From a virus, in the IMG/VR virus record IMGVR_UViG_3300032050_006276, positions 1 through 24,319 of that record: a stretch of DNA of 24,319 nt; one strand, 5' to 3'. Positions 1 to 6,886 of the stretch are shown here, in pieces. The position numbers and the translations under genes are program-made. Position 1 is the first letter of the stretch; each line of letters starts with the position of its first letter. The notes under the pieces were generated by a model that ran no database searches, was not told the DNA's origin, and worked only from the letters and a program-made list of their open reading frames with translations.

Positions 1-1
1 C

Positions 2-538
2 ATGATTGGTGCCAAAAAACTCGCGCAACTTAAGTTTGGCACAGATGATATAGACAGTTTAGTTAGCCAGGGTCTATATGAAATAACAGATAATTGGTAT
101 GATAAAAATTTAAGAATAAATGATCACAAAATTGCCAACATCTTAAAAAAAAGATGCCAAGAGTTGTTTGACTTCAGAAAAGATATTCAATTTAATGGAT
201 GCGGCACAATACAAAGACAGTACGAGGGAGTGCCGTTAAAAGATCATGTAGATAATCATACGGACCCATCTCTAGAGTATGCCGTAGTTTTCTATTTGAA
301 TGATGAATATACCAACGGAGAAGTATTTTTTGTTAATCAAAAAATAGAGTTGCGACCTCCAAAAAATTCTATATTAGTATTCCCTACGAGCGAAAACTGG
401 AGGCATGGGGTGAATTCTCCAGGTCCAGGCCCACATAGATATGTTATACCCGGCTTTGTTTCTAGAAAAAATTTCTGGAAAAAGCACAAGAAGAATAGGT
501 ATAATGTAAATAAGACAATAGAAGATACTAATCTCTAG
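2..538 (+). CDS. 2OG-Fe(II) oxygenase, prolyl-4-hydroxylase-like
   Basis: The 178-residue product has the double-stranded beta-helix metal site of 2-oxoglutarate/Fe(II) oxygenases: H82-x-D84 (DHVDNH), H135 (NWRHG) and the 2OG-binding Arg R146 (PHRYVI), with the usual YLND..GEVFF and L.PP...LVFP strands between. Such enzymes hydroxylate proteins, nucleic acids or small molecules; the substrate cannot be read here. The ATG at base 2 is the first visible start and the gene could begin upstream of the window. It ends 8 nt before the SpoU-like gene, whose AGGAGATATA ribosome site lies in the gap. Family assignment is confident, substrate unknown. Confidence 0.85.
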   Translation: MIGAKKLAQLKFGTDDIDSLVSQGLYEITDNWYDKNLRINDHKIANILKKRCQELFDFRKDIQFNGCGTIQRQYEGVPLKDHVDNHTDPSLEYAVVFYLNDEYTNGEVFFVNQKIELRPPKNSILVFPTSENWRHGVNSPGPGPHRYVIPGFVSRKNFWKKHKKNRYNVNKTIEDTNL

Positions 539-546
539 GAGATATA

Positions 547-1074
547 ATGACAGGCAAAAACGTCATTGACTACTATAAAGAGTGGGAAACAGATCAGATA
601 AAGGCCGACCTTGATACCCGCAGGCTTTCCTACGCTGTGGCCTTTGAGAATCTATCTGGTGATTTTAACAAGGCTACTGGAATTAGAAATGCCAATGCAT
701 TTATGGCTAAGGAGTGCTGGATCATTGGAAATAAGAAGTGGGATAAGCGCGGCGCAGTAGGAACTCAACACTACAACCACCTTAAGCATTCTCCGTCACT
801 TGATGACCTTTATCTTAACAATAGTGATATCAGACAGATGAGGTGGGTGGCAATTGATAATGTTCCAGGCGCGATCCCTCTTAATCAGTATGAGTGGCGC
901 AAGGATTCCTTCATCATGTTTGGAGAAGAGCAAAGAGGTATCTCTCCTTTCGCTCTTGGAATGGCTGATGATATAGTCTCCATTCCCCAACTTGGCAGCG
1001 TAAGAAGTCTTAATGTTGGTACGGCTAGCGGCATTGTAATGTATGACTATGTGACAAAAATGGGCATGGTATAA
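547..1074 (+). CDS. SpoU/TrmH-family RNA 2'-O-ribose methyltransferase
   Basis: The 175-residue protein carries the three SPOUT motifs in order: ENLSGDFNKATGIRNANAF (residues 34-52, with the catalytic-type Arg R47), FGEEQRGIS (125-133) and IPQLGSVRSLNV (146-157) leading into the trefoil-knot helix. Enzymes of this family move methyl from S-adenosylmethionine to the ribose 2'-OH of tRNA or rRNA. The length is that of a bare catalytic domain, close to TrmL/TrmH types. ATG 547 follows AGGAGATATA. The next gene starts 6 nt after the stop. A phage copy might protect or adjust tRNA; that is inference. Confidence 0.87.
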   Translation: MTGKNVIDYYKEWETDQIKADLDTRRLSYAVAFENLSGDFNKATGIRNANAFMAKECWIIGNKKWDKRGAVGTQHYNHLKHSPSLDDLYLNNSDIRQMRWVAIDNVPGAIPLNQYEWRKDSFIMFGEEQRGISPFALGMADDIVSIPQLGSVRSLNVGTASGIVMYDYVTKMGMV

Positions 1075-1075
1075 T
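1067..1075 (+). promoter_or_regulatory. extended -10 promoter abutting the next start
   Basis: TGG-TATAAT is an extended -10 element overlapping the stop of the SpoU gene. Only five bases separate TATAAT from ATG 1081 and no Shine-Dalgarno is visible, so the next gene would be leaderless if this promoter is used. No -35 box is clear. Confidence 0.5.
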
Positions 1076-1080
1076 TAAGT

Positions 1081-1728
1081 ATGGCTGAAAAAACTTATGC
1101 ACCTACTGATGGTATGGCTTCGGCTGCCCGTAGAGCGCTGAAATGGAAGAAAGAGGGCAAGCGCGGTGGTACAAGAGTAGGTCTGGCTAGAGCGAATCAA
1201 CTAGCCAATAAAGAGTCTCTGTCTGCTTCTACGGTATTGAGAATGTATAGTTTCTTCTCCCGTCATGAAGTAGATAAGAAGGCTAAGGGTTTTAGTTCAG
1301 GAGAAGAAGGTTTCCCAAGCCCAGGCAGAGTGGCCTGGGATCTTTGGGGCGGGGATGCAGGAGCATCCTGGTCTAAACAGAAGAGAGATTCTATAATGAA
1401 TGACAGAATGAATAAGTCAATATGGTCTGGAGTTTTCTTCCCAGCAGATGAGCCTGCACTGGTAGATCTTACAGAAGAAAATGACGCGCCACTAGATGAG
1501 CCAATTGTTGAAGAGGTAGTTGCTGAGACTCCAGCAGTTGTTGAAGAACCAGCACCAGCAATTGAAGATAATACAGTTGAAGAAGAAACTGTAGAAGAAG
1601 TAATTGAGGAAGCAGTTGTTGAAGAAGTTGTGCCTGAAGAGCCAGCCTCAGAAGAAGAGCCAGTTGTAGATGCTCCAGTAGAAGAAACTGTAGCGCCAGA
1701 GGTTTCTGAAGAAGCCCCTGCTGAGTAA
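1081..1728 (+). CDS. phage RHEVDK/WGGDAG-domain protein with acidic tail
   Basis: Residues 1-120 form a compact conserved phage domain: KEGKRGGTRVGLARANQLAN, then SFFSRHEVDKK, then the WDLWGGDAGASW signature. This domain recurs in actinophage proteins, often next to or fused with head-maturation (XkdF-like) proteins; its function is not known to me. From about residue 135 to the end the protein is a low-complexity tail rich in V, E, P and A (repeated VEE/EEP units), probably disordered and very acidic. ATG 1081 has no ribosome site but lies 5 nt after a TATAAT. It could be a scaffolding or DNA-mimic protein; that is speculative. Confidence 0.75.
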   Translation: MAEKTYAPTDGMASAARRALKWKKEGKRGGTRVGLARANQLANKESLSASTVLRMYSFFSRHEVDKKAKGFSSGEEGFPSPGRVAWDLWGGDAGASWSKQKRDSIMNDRMNKSIWSGVFFPADEPALVDLTEENDAPLDEPIVEEVVAETPAVVEEPAPAIEDNTVEEETVEEVIEEAVVEEVVPEEPASEEEPVVDAPVEETVAPEVSEEAPAE

Positions 1729-1745
1729 TTAATCGGAGAAATGTA

Positions 1746-2135
1746 ATGAGAATCCTTGTCGGCGGTAGCCGTAACTGGGTAGACTATAATGAAATAATGC
1801 GTAAGATGACAGTAATACTAGACAAGTGGGTATCGACAAATCCCAACGATAAAAAGATTACTTTTGTTCATACGGCATCTACCCCAGCGGAAAATATGGT
1901 TACTGAATATATTGGTAAGGTAGAGAGACTACTTAAGCAGAAGGGCTACTCTATCGATGAGCAGTTGTTTAGGCCTAAGAAAATTTCAGATAGTTCTGCC
2001 GTGCAGATGTATGATCTTGCTAGCCTTAATATTGATAAGGCGATATTTTTTGTCAGGGATTCTTGCAAGAAAACCACTTCCCTTGCTAATATAAGTAGTG
2101 CAATGGAAATTCCTACGGAGATTGTGAAAGGGTGA
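1746..2135 (+). CDS. YspA-like SLOG family protein (DUF2493-like)
   Basis: The N-terminus MRILVGGSRNW is the Rossmann-like nucleotide-binding opening of YspA/DUF2493 SLOG proteins, which are thought to bind nucleotides or NAD-derived ligands. The rest (129 residues) fits an alpha/beta fold, though the middle (ITFVHTAS.TPAENMV) replaces the typical GGA.G.D motif. The start follows CGGAGAAATGTA. The gene ends in TGA overlapping an ATG triplet. SLOG proteins often occur in phages and conflict systems, but no partner is evident here. Confidence 0.7.
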   Translation: MRILVGGSRNWVDYNEIMRKMTVILDKWVSTNPNDKKITFVHTASTPAENMVTEYIGKVERLLKQKGYSIDEQLFRPKKISDSSAVQMYDLASLNIDKAIFFVRDSCKKTTSLANISSAMEIPTEIVKG

Positions 2136-2137
2136 TG

Positions 2138-2179
2138 ATGATGCCAAAAGGAGATCTTTTCTCGGCTATCGCGGCGTGA
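2138..2179 (+). other. short lead ORF with prfB-like +1 slip site before the deaminase
   Basis: ATGs at 2135, 2138 and 2141, preceded by GAAAGGG, open a frame reading MPKGDLFSAIAA before TGA at 2177. The sequence AAAAGGAG-AT-CTT-T (2146-2159) resembles the RF2 (prfB) shift site, in which a Shine-Dalgarno just before CTT-T drives a +1 slip. A +1 shift on CTT would continue into the deaminase frame (SRLSRRDQKYLDLAL), which otherwise has only a TTG start. Confidence 0.45.
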
Positions 2180-2189
2180 CCAGAAGTAC

Positions 2190-2510
2190 TTGGACCTAGC
2201 GCTAAACGTGGCCCAGTCTTCTGAATGTCGAATGAAGCACGGCGCAGTAATTGTTAGAGGCGGTAGTGTGATTAGTGTTGGAATTAATAAGAAGCGAAAT
2301 CACCCCACCGTTGTTTCATCAGAACATATCAAGACACACTGTTCTGTACACGCAGAGATTGACGCTTTGCGTAAGGTGAGAAACCCAAAGGGCGCTACGC
2401 TTTATGTGGCAAGAGTAAATAAGCGGGGGCAGGATAGGTTGTCGCGCCCTTGCGATAGATGCCACAAGGCAATTAACGACGCGGGTATTCGAAAGGTAGT
2501 TTATACATGA
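2190..2510 (+). CDS. CMP/dCMP deaminase-family zinc enzyme
   Basis: The product has both zinc motifs of cytidine/deoxycytidylate deaminases: H54-A-E56 in CSVHAEIDAL and P87-C88-x-x-C91 in RPCDRCHKAI, after the usual MKHGAVIVRGG strand. In phages such enzymes feed the dUMP/dTTP pool or act on other cytosine derivatives. The only in-frame start is TTG 2190, inside the first helix and without a ribosome site. The open frame runs back to 2142 and encodes RRDQKYLDLALN, the expected family N-terminus. The true product may therefore begin at ATG 2138/2141 and reach this frame by a +1 shift. The stop overlaps the next ATG. Confidence 0.85.
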   Translation: MDLALNVAQSSECRMKHGAVIVRGGSVISVGINKKRNHPTVVSSEHIKTHCSVHAEIDALRKVRNPKGATLYVARVNKRGQDRLSRPCDRCHKAINDAGIRKVVYT

Positions 2511-2656
2511 GCGATCTAGATAATATTACAGCAATACTAGATGGTATTAGAGAAGAACTTGCAAGAATACGAATAGTTCTTGAGCAAGACGCATATAAAA
2601 AATCAATGATTCTACAGAAAGCAAATGATGAAAACTCTTACACTAGATTACAATAA
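2507..2656 (+). CDS. small coiled-coil hypothetical protein
   Basis: A 49-residue ORF starting at the ATG that overlaps the deaminase stop (ATGA). It reads MSDLDNITAILDGIREELAR followed by a short helical tail, with heptad-like spacing of I/L, so it is probably a small helical or coiled-coil protein. It overlaps the next start by 32 nt. I do not recognise a family. Confidence 0.65.
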   Translation: MSDLDNITAILDGIREELARIRIVLEQDAYKKSMILQKANDENSYTRLQ

Positions 2657-2861
2657 GGCTCACGGCTTTATTGAGAGTAATTCCCATCGTGGGTATTCCT
2701 GGGATGGATGGGATGTTGTTCGTTGGGTTCCTAACCCTTCAGGATACACATCAAAAGACGGTTCTTTTAAGAACGGTCAGTGGGGCATTTCTTTCCGATT
2801 CCCCGTACAGAATGACGGAACTTGGAAGGTAAAGGTTCCTTCAAATGTCGAATATAATTGA
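2625..2861 (+). CDS. hypothetical protein rich in aromatic residues
   Basis: A 78-residue protein with many W, Y, G and N residues (GYSWDGWDVVRWVPNPSGY, then GQWGISFRFPV), suggesting a small beta fold. Adjacent ATGs at 2625 and 2628 are both possible starts. The gene overlaps its neighbours on both sides (32 and 17 nt), typical of this operon. No known family recognised. Confidence 0.65.
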   Translation: MMKTLTLDYNKAHGFIESNSHRGYSWDGWDVVRWVPNPSGYTSKDGSFKNGQWGISFRFPVQNDGTWKVKVPSNVEYN

Positions 2862-3180
2862 TGAACTTGGACTAGACGCAGATAATCTAAAGTGGTACCA
2901 ACTTGCTGCATGTATTAATGCAGATATCAATATGTTTTATGATGATTATGAAACAGATAAGCATCTAGCAGCACAAGTTGATGAGATGTGTCTACACTGT
3001 CCAGTAGCCAAACAATGCTATAATGAAGGTGTAAATAATAAAGAGCGCGGGGTCTGGGGAGGAGTTTACCTAGACCTAGGTAGAGTTGATAAAGAGTATA
3101 ATTCTCATAAGACACCAGAAATTTGGAAGAGGCTGAAGTCAATACATGGATCAAGTATTCTACACAAAAGAGATGGCTAA
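2845..3180 (+). CDS. WhiB-like (Wbl) iron-sulfur transcription factor
   Basis: The 111-residue protein shows the four Wbl cysteines that hold a [4Fe-4S] cluster: C23, then C49-x-x-C52 and C58 (MCLHCPVAKQC), followed by the GVWGG turn (69-73) that contacts the sigma factor in this family. The C-terminal basic tail (WKRLKSIHG) would contact DNA. Wbl proteins are restricted to Actinobacteria and their phages, where they tune the housekeeping sigma factor, host development or superinfection. ATG 2845 overlaps the previous gene by 17 nt. A second Wbl gene lies at 20928-21140. Confidence 0.9.
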   Translation: MSNIIDELGLDADNLKWYQLAACINADINMFYDDYETDKHLAAQVDEMCLHCPVAKQCYNEGVNNKERGVWGGVYLDLGRVDKEYNSHKTPEIWKRLKSIHGSSILHKRDG

Positions 3181-3391
3181 GGCTATACGAGAGGTTAAGC
3201 CTCCCTTTACTGGTATCAAATTAGATATCAGAAAGAGGCCTAATTATATCGCATTGACAGTCCATGAGGATAATATCATGGAGTTCTCAGAGTCTAAGCG
3301 TATGCAAGTCATGGAGTACTTGCTTCAAGTAAGGACTATGATTCAGAACTTTGGCGTTAGATGCGAGATAGAGGGCATAAAATATGTCTAA
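3146..3391 (+). CDS. hypothetical protein
   Basis: An 81-residue basic protein (MDQVFYTKEMAKAIREVKPPF) with predicted alternating strand and helix (IALTVHEDNIMEFS, RMQVMEYLLQVRTMI). It starts inside the end of the WhiB gene and overlaps the next start by 8 nt, which supports translational coupling. No family recognised. Confidence 0.65.
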   Translation: MDQVFYTKEMAKAIREVKPPFTGIKLDIRKRPNYIALTVHEDNIMEFSESKRMQVMEYLLQVRTMIQNFGVRCEIEGIKYV

Positions 3392-3581
3392 GAGATCTAT
3401 ACACAACTTTATTGTTTATATACCAGATGAGAAATGCTACGGGGTAACAGAAAACCTAGGAGCATTTACAAGTCTGGTAAAATATAATAAAGACGGTATA
3501 GAATTTAAAGTGACATTACTTAATGAAGACATTATATTTTTAGAAGACATTGCAATCGGAATAGAGGAAGAAGAAATTTAA
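3384..3581 (+). CDS. hypothetical protein
   Basis: A 65-residue protein with a small beta-rich composition (NFIVYIPDEKCYGVTENLGAF) and an acidic end (IGIEEEEI). Its stop shares a base with the next start (TAATG). No family recognised. Confidence 0.6.
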   Translation: MSKRSIHNFIVYIPDEKCYGVTENLGAFTSLVKYNKDGIEFKVTLLNEDIIFLEDIAIGIEEEEI

Positions 3582-3811
3582 TGGTATGTTATTCATGTGG
3601 TCAGCCTAAAAGTGAATTGACCCCGAAGAAGTCCTCCCTTTTAAGCGGCATGAATTTGCTTCTTTGCAAAAAGTGTATAGAATCTAAGTATGAGCCACGA
3701 TGGATCATTATTCTTGCGGGTAGAAAGTTCGGCCCAGAAACAGTAAGGGAGTATGTGATTCGTCATAGATATGTCGGTAAAGAAATCGCAGCAAGTGAAC
3801 TTATCTCCTAA
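3581..3811 (+). CDS. zinc-ribbon protein with two CxxC knuckles
   Basis: A 76-residue protein opening with CYSCG (C3, C6) and a second pair in LLLCKKCIESKYEPRWIIILAGR, spaced as a treble-clef zinc ribbon, followed by a basic helix (VREYVIRHRYVG). Such proteins are common in large actinophages and may bind DNA, RNA or host protein. The function is unknown. It overlaps the next ORF by about 40 nt if that ORF begins at 3771. Confidence 0.7.
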   Translation: MVCYSCGQPKSELTPKKSSLLSGMNLLLCKKCIESKYEPRWIIILAGRKFGPETVREYVIRHRYVGKEIAASELIS

Positions 3812-4055
3812 CAGCAAATGTCAGGATGTAATAAATCAAATAAACATCATCACTGCCAACATAAAGGCGGGGAACGCTACTGATAAAGACTTTACCGTAT
3901 GCAAAAGACTATCAAGTAAGTTAAAGAAGTTACTAAATAATGTTAATGATATAGATGATTTCTATAGATGGCTTGGCCTAGAAACTATAGAAATGTCCAA
4001 ATATATATGTTCTAAGTATGCTCACAAGAACTCCAATGATAAAATAGATATATAG
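3771..4055 (+). CDS. hypothetical helical protein
   Basis: A 94-residue, mainly helical, lysine- and asparagine-rich protein (QDVINQINIITANIKAG, KRLSSKLKKLLNNVNDIDDFYRWLGL). The start at 3771 overlaps the zinc-ribbon gene by 41 nt and has no strong ribosome site. No family recognised. Confidence 0.55.
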   Translation: MSVKKSQQVNLSPNSKCQDVINQINIITANIKAGNATDKDFTVCKRLSSKLKKLLNNVNDIDDFYRWLGLETIEMSKYICSKYAHKNSNDKIDI

Positions 4056-4056
4056 T

Positions 4057-4368
4057 CTGTCTGAGGAGTGGAGTAAGACGAACATCCCAACTGAAGTTCT
4101 AATAGCACTAGTAGGAATCTTTGCAGCCCTATTTACAGGATCAGCCGCAAAGATATTTGACTATAGGCTGGGTAAGGTAAAGCATGACTTTGAGAAAGAC
4201 ATTCAATTAAGAATGACTGAGTTAGAAGAACTTAAAGTCTTAAAAGAAGAGTTAGAAAATAGAAAGAATGAAATAAAACAATTAGAAGATCAATTAGATG
4301 AATGGAAAGGTAAGTACTACGAAATGCTTGAACATCTAATTAATCTTAAAGGCCAACTAGATAAATAG
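4057..4368 (+). CDS. membrane-anchored coiled-coil protein without a canonical start
   Basis: The frame is open from 4048 and encodes EEWSKTNIPTEVLIALVGIF, a single hydrophobic segment ending AALFTGS, then a long charged coiled coil (ELEELKVLKEELENRKNEIK and on) to TAG 4366. The layout resembles phage holin-like or accessory membrane proteins. There is no in-frame ATG, GTG or TTG before the membrane segment; CTG 4057 or ACG 4078 (10 nt after GAGGAG) are the candidates. A base error or unusual initiation is possible. The coding signal itself is convincing. Confidence 0.6.
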   Translation: MSEEWSKTNIPTEVLIALVGIFAALFTGSAAKIFDYRLGKVKHDFEKDIQLRMTELEELKVLKEELENRKNEIKQLEDQLDEWKGKYYEMLEHLINLKGQLDK

Positions 4369-4382
4369 ATTTAGGTGATAGC

Positions 4383-4916
4383 ATGACATGTATTGCAGCC
4401 ATAGCGTATAACGGAATGGTATACATGGGCGGGGATTCTGCGGCAGCAGATGAAAATAACCAACTTATATCCACTAGAAAAGAACCTAAGGTATTTATTA
4501 AAGACGATTATCTAATTGGTTATGCTGGAAGTTTTAGGTTTGGTAAAGTTATTGAGCATATCTTTATCCCACCCAAGCCAGATTTTAAAAATCTAGATAA
4601 ATTTCTTAATACTATTTTTATAGATGCCCTAAGAGAATGTGCTGAATCATCTAAGATAGACCCAACAACCGAAGAAGACTCCTCAGAATTATTGATTGGC
4701 GTGGGCGGTAGACTGTTTGAATTCTGTAATGATTGGCATATGGGAGAAGATTCTAATGACTTTAATGCCATAGGGTCAGGAGCATCATTTGCCATGGGAT
4801 CTTTATATTCTACTGGACGAATTAGATCTCCTCATGCTAGAATAAGAACTGCATTGCAAGCAGCAGAGAAATTTTCTCAAACCGTAAAGGGTCCGTTTAC
4901 TATCTTAGGGAAGTAA
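4383..4916 (+). CDS. proteasome/HslV-like Ntn hydrolase
   Basis: The 177-residue protein begins MTCIAAIAYNGMVYMGGDSA. Removal of Met would expose Thr2 as the N-terminal nucleophile of the proteasome-beta/HslV superfamily. D18 in GGDSAA and a lysine near residue 33-36 (RKEPKVF) fit the catalytic set, and YLIGYAGS and the later NAIGSGASFAMGSL match strand and turn motifs of the family. These are compartmentalised peptidases that usually need an ATPase partner; none is seen nearby. It starts after AGGTGATAGC and ends 1 nt before the next gene. The phage role is unknown, possibly protein turnover or maturation. Confidence 0.82.
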   Translation: MTCIAAIAYNGMVYMGGDSAAADENNQLISTRKEPKVFIKDDYLIGYAGSFRFGKVIEHIFIPPKPDFKNLDKFLNTIFIDALRECAESSKIDPTTEEDSSELLIGVGGRLFEFCNDWHMGEDSNDFNAIGSGASFAMGSLYSTGRIRSPHARIRTALQAAEKFSQTVKGPFTILGK

Positions 4917-4917
4917 T

Positions 4918-5109
4918 ATGTTCGATGTTAGGGGTCTTCCAACTCCTGAATGTCCCGCGTGTGGAAGTTGGCTTCTAAAGGTATGCCTTCATCTAGACGA
5001 AGAATATAATATCGCAGGCTATTTACTTGACGCTGAGTGTGCCAATTGTGGTACACTTCTTACTATTGCAACCCCCATTGACCACCCAGACTATGAGGAA
5101 ACTCTATGA
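4918..5109 (+). CDS. zinc-ribbon mini-protein
   Basis: A 63-residue protein with CPACG (residues 12-16) and CANCG (about 41-45), the two knuckles of a zinc ribbon separated by a beta-rich stretch. ATG 4918 follows GGGAAG. Its end overlaps the HAD gene start by 4 nt (ATGA). Function unknown. Confidence 0.7.
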   Translation: MFDVRGLPTPECPACGSWLLKVCLHLDEEYNIAGYLLDAECANCGTLLTIATPIDHPDYEETL

Positions 5110-5567
5110 AAACCGCAGTCATATTCGACATGGACGGCACACTAGCAGATGTGTCGTCTATTCGTCATCATCTAAATAAATATGATGCTACCAAGCGCAG
5201 GGTGGTTAAGCATTTTAATGACTTTCATGCTGAATCAGTTAATGTTCCCGCACATAGCCATGTAGTAAATGCTGCACAGATTGCTAAGATGCTTGGTCAT
5301 GCTGTTTTAGTTGTTACCGCCCGTAAGCATATGTGGAGAAACCATACTGCCTGGTGGCTAGCCATGCATGATGTTCCTAGCGACATGCTAATGATGCGCG
5401 GTGACGAGGACAACAGGAAAGATTACGAAGTGAAGAAAGACATGCTTGACACTATTCGTAAGGCTTATAATGTTATTCATGCATGGGATGATAATCCTAG
5501 TATTATTAAACTTTGGGCGGAGGAAGGTATTCCTACTACCGTCGTTCCTGGATGGGAAGATAAATGA
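5106..5567 (+). CDS. HAD-superfamily phosphatase, polynucleotide 3'-phosphatase-like
   Basis: The 153-residue protein has HAD motif I DMDGT (D8, D10), motif II VVTAR, a conserved lysine region (DYEVKKDML) and motif III/IV AWDDNPSII. The DNRKDYEVKK..M stretch and overall length match the phosphatase domain found at the C-terminus of T4 PseT-type polynucleotide kinase/phosphatases, here without a kinase domain. It probably removes phosphate from nucleic acid ends or nucleotides. It is tightly coupled to both neighbours by 4-nt overlaps. Confidence 0.82.
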   Translation: MKTAVIFDMDGTLADVSSIRHHLNKYDATKRRVVKHFNDFHAESVNVPAHSHVVNAAQIAKMLGHAVLVVTARKHMWRNHTAWWLAMHDVPSDMLMMRGDEDNRKDYEVKKDMLDTIRKAYNVIHAWDDNPSIIKLWAEEGIPTTVVPGWEDK

Positions 5568-6016
5568 TCATTCGTAATGCCGCTAAGTGCGCCAAGTGTG
5601 GTGATGTAATTCAGTCCACCCACCGCAACGATTTTGTTGAATGTGAATGTGGGGCAATTTTTGTAGACGGTGGAAATGAGTATATGAGGGCTGGCGGCGC
5701 TATGGAAGACTTTATTCCACTGTATGTATCTACCGATAAGCCATTTGTACCAGAATCAGCACATCTAGAGCATACTGATATTATCCTAGCCGCACATCAT
5801 TCTAGTACCTGCGCGGGTCAACAATGCGCCCTGCACAAGAGAACTGATCATGAGATGAGGGGTTGGCAACAAGGATTGGAAATGGTTAGGTCAGTATTCG
5901 TAATTACTAGAATCTGCCCACACTGGTTTATTCATACTGATCCAGATGATTTCTATGTATATGATTTTGAATGGTGTCATATCTGTAAGCCTAAGCATAA
6001 GGAAGTAGTCTTCTGA
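5564..6016 (+). CDS. DUF7695-like zinc protein with C-terminal extension
   Basis: Residues 1-50 (MIIRNAAKCAKCGDVIQSTH, ECECGAIFVDGG, YMRAGG) match the small zinc domain found alone in many phages (recalled as DUF7695). The remaining 100 residues add further Cys/His pairs (CAGQQC, CPHWF, WCHICKP), probably a second metal site. The role is unknown. Overlaps of 4 nt upstream and 1 nt downstream indicate coupling. Confidence 0.7.
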   Translation: MIIRNAAKCAKCGDVIQSTHRNDFVECECGAIFVDGGNEYMRAGGAMEDFIPLYVSTDKPFVPESAHLEHTDIILAAHHSSTCAGQQCALHKRTDHEMRGWQQGLEMVRSVFVITRICPHWFIHTDPDDFYVYDFEWCHICKPKHKEVVF

Positions 6017-6354
6017 TGAGTTATTGCAGATTCGGCACAGCCGATGCCTACATATTTGATCATGCTAATTTTGGTATTGTATGTATGGCATGTGCCCTGA
6101 TGCCAGTAACAGGAGAAAATGATCCATTCCCTGATACTTTCGTGGCAGGACATGATAGGCAGAAGATGCTAGATCATATTGAAGAACATCGTGACGCAGG
6201 GCATAACATTCCCTTTGAGGTAGACCTAAGACTTAGGAAAGAAATAGAGCATATCCCATCATGTCCATGTAATCGTGCAGACGAGCGTGGTTGCTATTTG
6301 ATAGGTGCAAAAGATAATAAGTGTATAGCATGTGAGTGTGATGAAAATGAATAG
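6016..6354 (+). CDS. conserved phage protein of the MSYCRFG family
   Basis: The N-terminus MSYCRFGTADAYIFDH is a widely conserved opening of small actinophage proteins, followed by a CMAC pair, a HIEEHRDAGHNIP segment near residue 55-65 typical of the family, and a Cys-rich tail (CPCNRADERGC, CIACECDENE). Zinc binding is likely. The function of this family is not known. Confidence 0.72.
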   Translation: MSYCRFGTADAYIFDHANFGIVCMACALMPVTGENDPFPDTFVAGHDRQKMLDHIEEHRDAGHNIPFEVDLRLRKEIEHIPSCPCNRADERGCYLIGAKDNKCIACECDENE

Positions 6355-6508
6355 AAAAGACTGGTATATCGGTCCACTACACGTTATAATTAGAGGGTAC
6401 AACGATGACCCACAGTACGGAACATTGTTGTGGGGTAACAGGGATAAAACCCTTGATATCTGGTTTAACAGGACTTTAATCACTTTTAGAAGGGCAAATC
6501 CATGGTGA
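6341..6508 (+). CDS. small hypothetical protein
   Basis: A 55-residue ORF (53 from the second ATG at 6347) reading MNRKDWYIGPLHVIIRGYND and ending FRRANPW. It overlaps the preceding stop by 14 nt and the next start by 7 nt, filling what would otherwise be a 147-nt gap in a gapless operon. It is basic and aromatic. No family recognised. Confidence 0.6.
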   Translation: MKMNRKDWYIGPLHVIIRGYNDDPQYGTLLWGNRDKTLDIWFNRTLITFRRANPW

Positions 6509-6756
6509 TCCACGACCCGCTGTGTTCTGTAGTTTCTGGATGTGATATCTGTGGACCTTATACCGATGAGTTATGTTGTGAGTGTCCTATTATTAGTAAA
6601 ACGAGAGAAGATGAGCGGCGGCAGGCGGTAGAAAGAGTTCGTGTAAAAAAGGGAAAATTCCCTAGCACGAGACTTGACTGGGATACTATAGTCATTGCTG
6701 TACTTGATGGAACAAAGTTGAGACTATCTAAGAAGGAATTAAATGAGCGAGCATGA
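6502..6756 (+). CDS. HDPLC zinc mini-protein, first of a pair
   Basis: An 84-residue protein opening HDPLCSVVSGCDICGPYTDE, with a Cys cluster (C8, C14, C17 and CCEC at 29-32) and then a basic helix (REDERRQAVERVRVKKGK). The HDPLC..C.C..L..R.DE pattern is common in small actinophage proteins. The next gene begins with the same SEHDPLC motif, so the two look like diverged duplicates. Confidence 0.68.
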   Translation: MVIHDPLCSVVSGCDICGPYTDELCCECPIISKTREDERRQAVERVRVKKGKFPSTRLDWDTIVIAVLDGTKLRLSKKELNERA

Positions 6757-6886
6757 CCCACTATGTCCTTATAAGCCATCGACAATACAATGCAATAAGG
6801 ATCATGAATGCAGTAGTGGGATTATTATTCCTGAATCTGAAGTAAAGTGCCAATGTGATTTAATAGAAGCCGTAAGGAATGTATGA
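6743..6886 (+). CDS. HDPLC zinc mini-protein, second of a pair
   Basis: A 47-residue ORF: MSEHDPLCPYKPSTIQCN, then HECSSG and KCQCDLIEAVRNV. It shares the HDPLC start and the CxC..LI end with the preceding gene and overlaps it by 14 nt. The conserved Cys residues argue that it is a real gene despite its size. Confidence 0.65.
   Translation: MSEHDPLCPYKPSTIQCNKDHECSSGIIIPESEVKCQCDLIEAVRNV

Noticed and set aside
1440-1728. Tandem DNA repeat in the acidic tail region
   Set aside because: The similarity is at the level of VEE/EEP codons; there is no regular DNA period.
4520-4795. 91-codon leftward ORF inside the Ntn hydrolase gene
   Set aside because: Antisense shadow of a gene with clear family motifs.
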